Of a stretch of DNA of 64,000 bases, positions 63,207 to 64,000 are shown in pieces. The stretch comes from Streptomyces sp. L2 (GTDB lineage Bacteria > Actinomycetota > Actinomycetes > Streptomycetales > Streptomycetaceae). Under the pieces are notes generated by a model, which did no database searches, had not been told where the DNA came from, and worked only from the letters and a program-made list of their open reading frames with translations. The DNA is taken from assembly GCF_004124325.1 (NCBI RefSeq), contig NZ_QBDT01000001.1, forward strand, positions 3,906,001 to 3,970,000, in the 5' to 3' direction. The translations under genes were made by a program, and so were the position numbers. The first letter of the stretch is position 1. Every line of letters begins with the position of its first letter.

Positions 63207-63404
63207 GTGCCTAGCTTGGGCACTCGTGCTACTTTGAGGCGTCGTCAGTTGAGGTCAGGGGTATGTGGGGCGGGTTCGACTCCCGTAGCGCTGATCTTGG
63301 TGCTCGTTTTGGTCGCATTTGGTCTGAATTACGGAATCCAGTTCCTGAATAGAAACAAACCGGAGTCCGATAGTCCATCTTCGAACGAAAGGAGTGCATC
63401 ATGA
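63207..63404 (+). CDS. Small single-pass membrane protein (microprotein unit, gene 1)
   Basis: 65 residues from GTG 63207 (no strong ribosome-binding site; the start is uncertain). A basic N-terminus (RATLRRRQLRS) precedes one membrane helix (VALILVLVLVAFGLNYGIQF) and a short polar Ser/Asn-rich tail. Its stop overlaps the next start (ATGA at 63401-63404). Lower GC than core genes. Confidence 0.5.
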   Translation: MPSLGTRATLRRRQLRSGVCGAGSTPVALILVLVLVAFGLNYGIQFLNRNKPESDSPSSNERSAS

Positions 63405-63490
63405 CACAAATCAGGATGACATTGATCGCGGGCATGCAAGTGGCCGAAGCGATCGCCACGAACAGCGTTGCCGGCGCACTCCTTACCTGA
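63401..63490 (+). CDS. 29-residue peptide gene (microprotein unit, gene 2)
   Basis: An ATG at 63401 with a near-perfect AAAGGAG site 6-7 nt upstream opens a 29-codon frame (MTQIRMTLIAGMQVAEAIAT, then NSVAGALLT) to TGA at 63488-63490. The start overlaps the previous stop by ATGA. A rho-independent terminator follows 11 bp later. The peptide is amphipathic and lacks a signal peptide; possible small effector, toxin or precursor peptide. No homologue known to me. Confidence 0.6.
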   Translation: MTQIRMTLIAGMQVAEAIATNSVAGALLT

Positions 63491-63500
63491 GCTGACGAAC

Positions 63501-63533
63501 AAGAGCCCCGCATGTGAAAGTTGCGGGGCTCTT
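63501..63533 (+). terminator. Rho-independent terminator after the microprotein unit
   Basis: AAGAGCCCCGCA (63501-63512) pairs with 63522-63533, 9-nt loop, then GCTGTTTTTAG. One of the few in the window with a clear U-tract. Confidence 0.92.
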
Positions 63534-63561
63534 GCTGTTTTTAGTGTTGCTAATCGCCAGC

Positions 63562-63771
63562 TTAGGCAACCTTCGAGAATGAGTACCGGTCCTTGATTGT
63601 GTGAGCGAAGTAGCGGCCGTGACTAGAAGCCGACATCAGGCCACTATGGACACTTTCCGGGACGGAAAAATACCTGTAGATCCCAGAGTGGAATTCGATC
63701 TCTAGCACCATGTCTGCCGGTTCGTAGCCGACCGAGATAATGTTGGAAGAGGTAACTGGAAGTCTCTCCAT
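63562..63771 (-). CDS. KTSC domain protein
   Basis: 69 residues that are almost entirely a KTSC domain: SSNIISVGYEPADMVLEIEF, GIYRYFSVP, GRYFAHTIKDRYSFSKV. Domain implicated by its presence near lysyl-tRNA-synthetase-related and RNA-binding genes; molecular role unknown. Start ATG 63771 overlaps the upstream gene stop (TAATG), so it is translationally coupled to the gene that runs off the window. GC about 50%. Confidence 0.85.
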   Translation of the reverse strand: MERLPVTSSNIISVGYEPADMVLEIEFHSGIYRYFSVPESVHSGLMSASSHGRYFAHTIKDRYSFSKVA

Positions 63772-64000
63772 TACTGCCCCTGTCTCGCCATGGCTTTTGC
63801 ATTCTGGATGATCTGCTTAATAACGATCGGCGGTTCTCCACCCGCCTCGAATGCTGCTCGTGCGTAGGTGTAGGTGTTCTTCTCGCTGTACCCGATGCCG
63901 GATTGAATTAGTTCCTCGACCTTTTCTCCCCACTCAGGCCAGTCGGATTTAAGCGTCTCCTCCAGGCAGTCTGCGAATACTGCGTAGTCAGTATCTGCGT
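63771..64000 (-). CDS. C-terminal part of an unknown helical protein (cut by window edge)
   Basis: The minus strand is open from the window end to TAA at 63771-63773: about 75 residues, including DYAVFADCLEETLKSDWPEW, VEELIQSGIGYSEKNTYTYA and IKQIIQNAKAMARQGQ at the end. Helical, charged, with an aromatic pattern; family not recognised. Same operon as the KTSC gene, similar low GC. Confidence 0.65.
   Translation of the reverse strand, partial: ADTDYAVFADCLEETLKSDWPEWGEKVEELIQSGIGYSEKNTYTYARAAFEAGGEPPIVIKQIIQNAKAMARQGQ

Noticed and set aside
63270..63286. tRNA-like T-arm (GCGGGTTCGACTCCCGT) near 63.28 kb
   Set aside because: No acceptor, D-arm or anticodon stem upstream could be folded, and it is not a copy of the tRNA-Arg 3' end; it overlaps the microprotein gene.

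Overview
The window is chromosomal DNA of a Streptomyces or very close actinomycete. It has high G+C with strong third-position bias, many GTG starts, Streptomyces-type gene families, DnaA boxes of the TTGTCCACA type, long GC-rich hairpin terminators without U-tracts and almost no TTA codons. The gene order serS-pheA-(copper operon)-pepP-PP2C-htrA is a conserved core arrangement; from memory the same order lies near oriC in S. coelicolor. Three tRNA genes are present: Ser-TGA, Ser-GCT and Arg-ACG.

Layout. 1-9.0 kb, mostly minus strand: serS (cut by the window edge), a DnaA-box cluster, pheA, an extracytoplasmic copper operon (sco, PCuAC chaperone, CopC-CopD fusion, Tat-exported dye-decolourising peroxidase), a YcnI-like protein and a Met-rich membrane protein. 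9.0-20.9 kb: RsbW-like ATPase, GNAT, pepP, a SpoIIE-type phosphatase, a degenerate Prim-Pol protein, a SEC-C protein, a second DnaA-box cluster, another RsbW-like ATPase, a GDPD and HtrA.

21.04-37.24 kb is a complete actinomycete integrative and conjugative element (AICE) in the 3' half of tRNA-Ser(TGA), bounded by a 60-bp direct repeat. It carries int and xis, a Prim-Pol plus DUF3631 replication module with an embedded C5-methyltransferase, an iteron-like array, traB with a clt-like hairpin, several small transfer genes, a GntR regulator with three CCTAGG operators, and cargo: a class IV aminotransferase, an HTH-FGE fusion without catalytic cysteines, a low-GC DUF5677 protein and a lipoprotein next to attR.

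37.6-59.1 kb is chromosomal: a lipoprotein; a TetR-controlled amidase/MFS/CoA-transferase operon; a frameshifted Prim-Pol gene; a small Asn-rich secreted protein; a ChsH1/ChsH2/Ltp2-like retro-aldolase operon probably acting on acyl-CoA or sterol-type side chains, followed by a SigE-family sigma factor and an acyl-CoA synthetase; a 115-bp tandem repeat block; a TetR/MFS pair; and a 1476-residue hybrid pseudo-histidine kinase with an arrayed basic motif in its disordered linker, then an SSI-type inhibitor.

59.4-64.0 kb: tRNA-Ser(GCT) and tRNA-Arg(ACG) are followed by accessory-type genes (pseudokinase-like protein, GRDP-like protein, HTH-DUF5919 regulator with Nudix partner, a two-gene microprotein unit, KTSC protein) that look like the left part of a second island running off the window. 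Strongest leads: the iteron array, the clt candidate, the pseudokinase, the HTH-pseudoenzyme regulators with TTA codons, and the 29-residue peptide unit.
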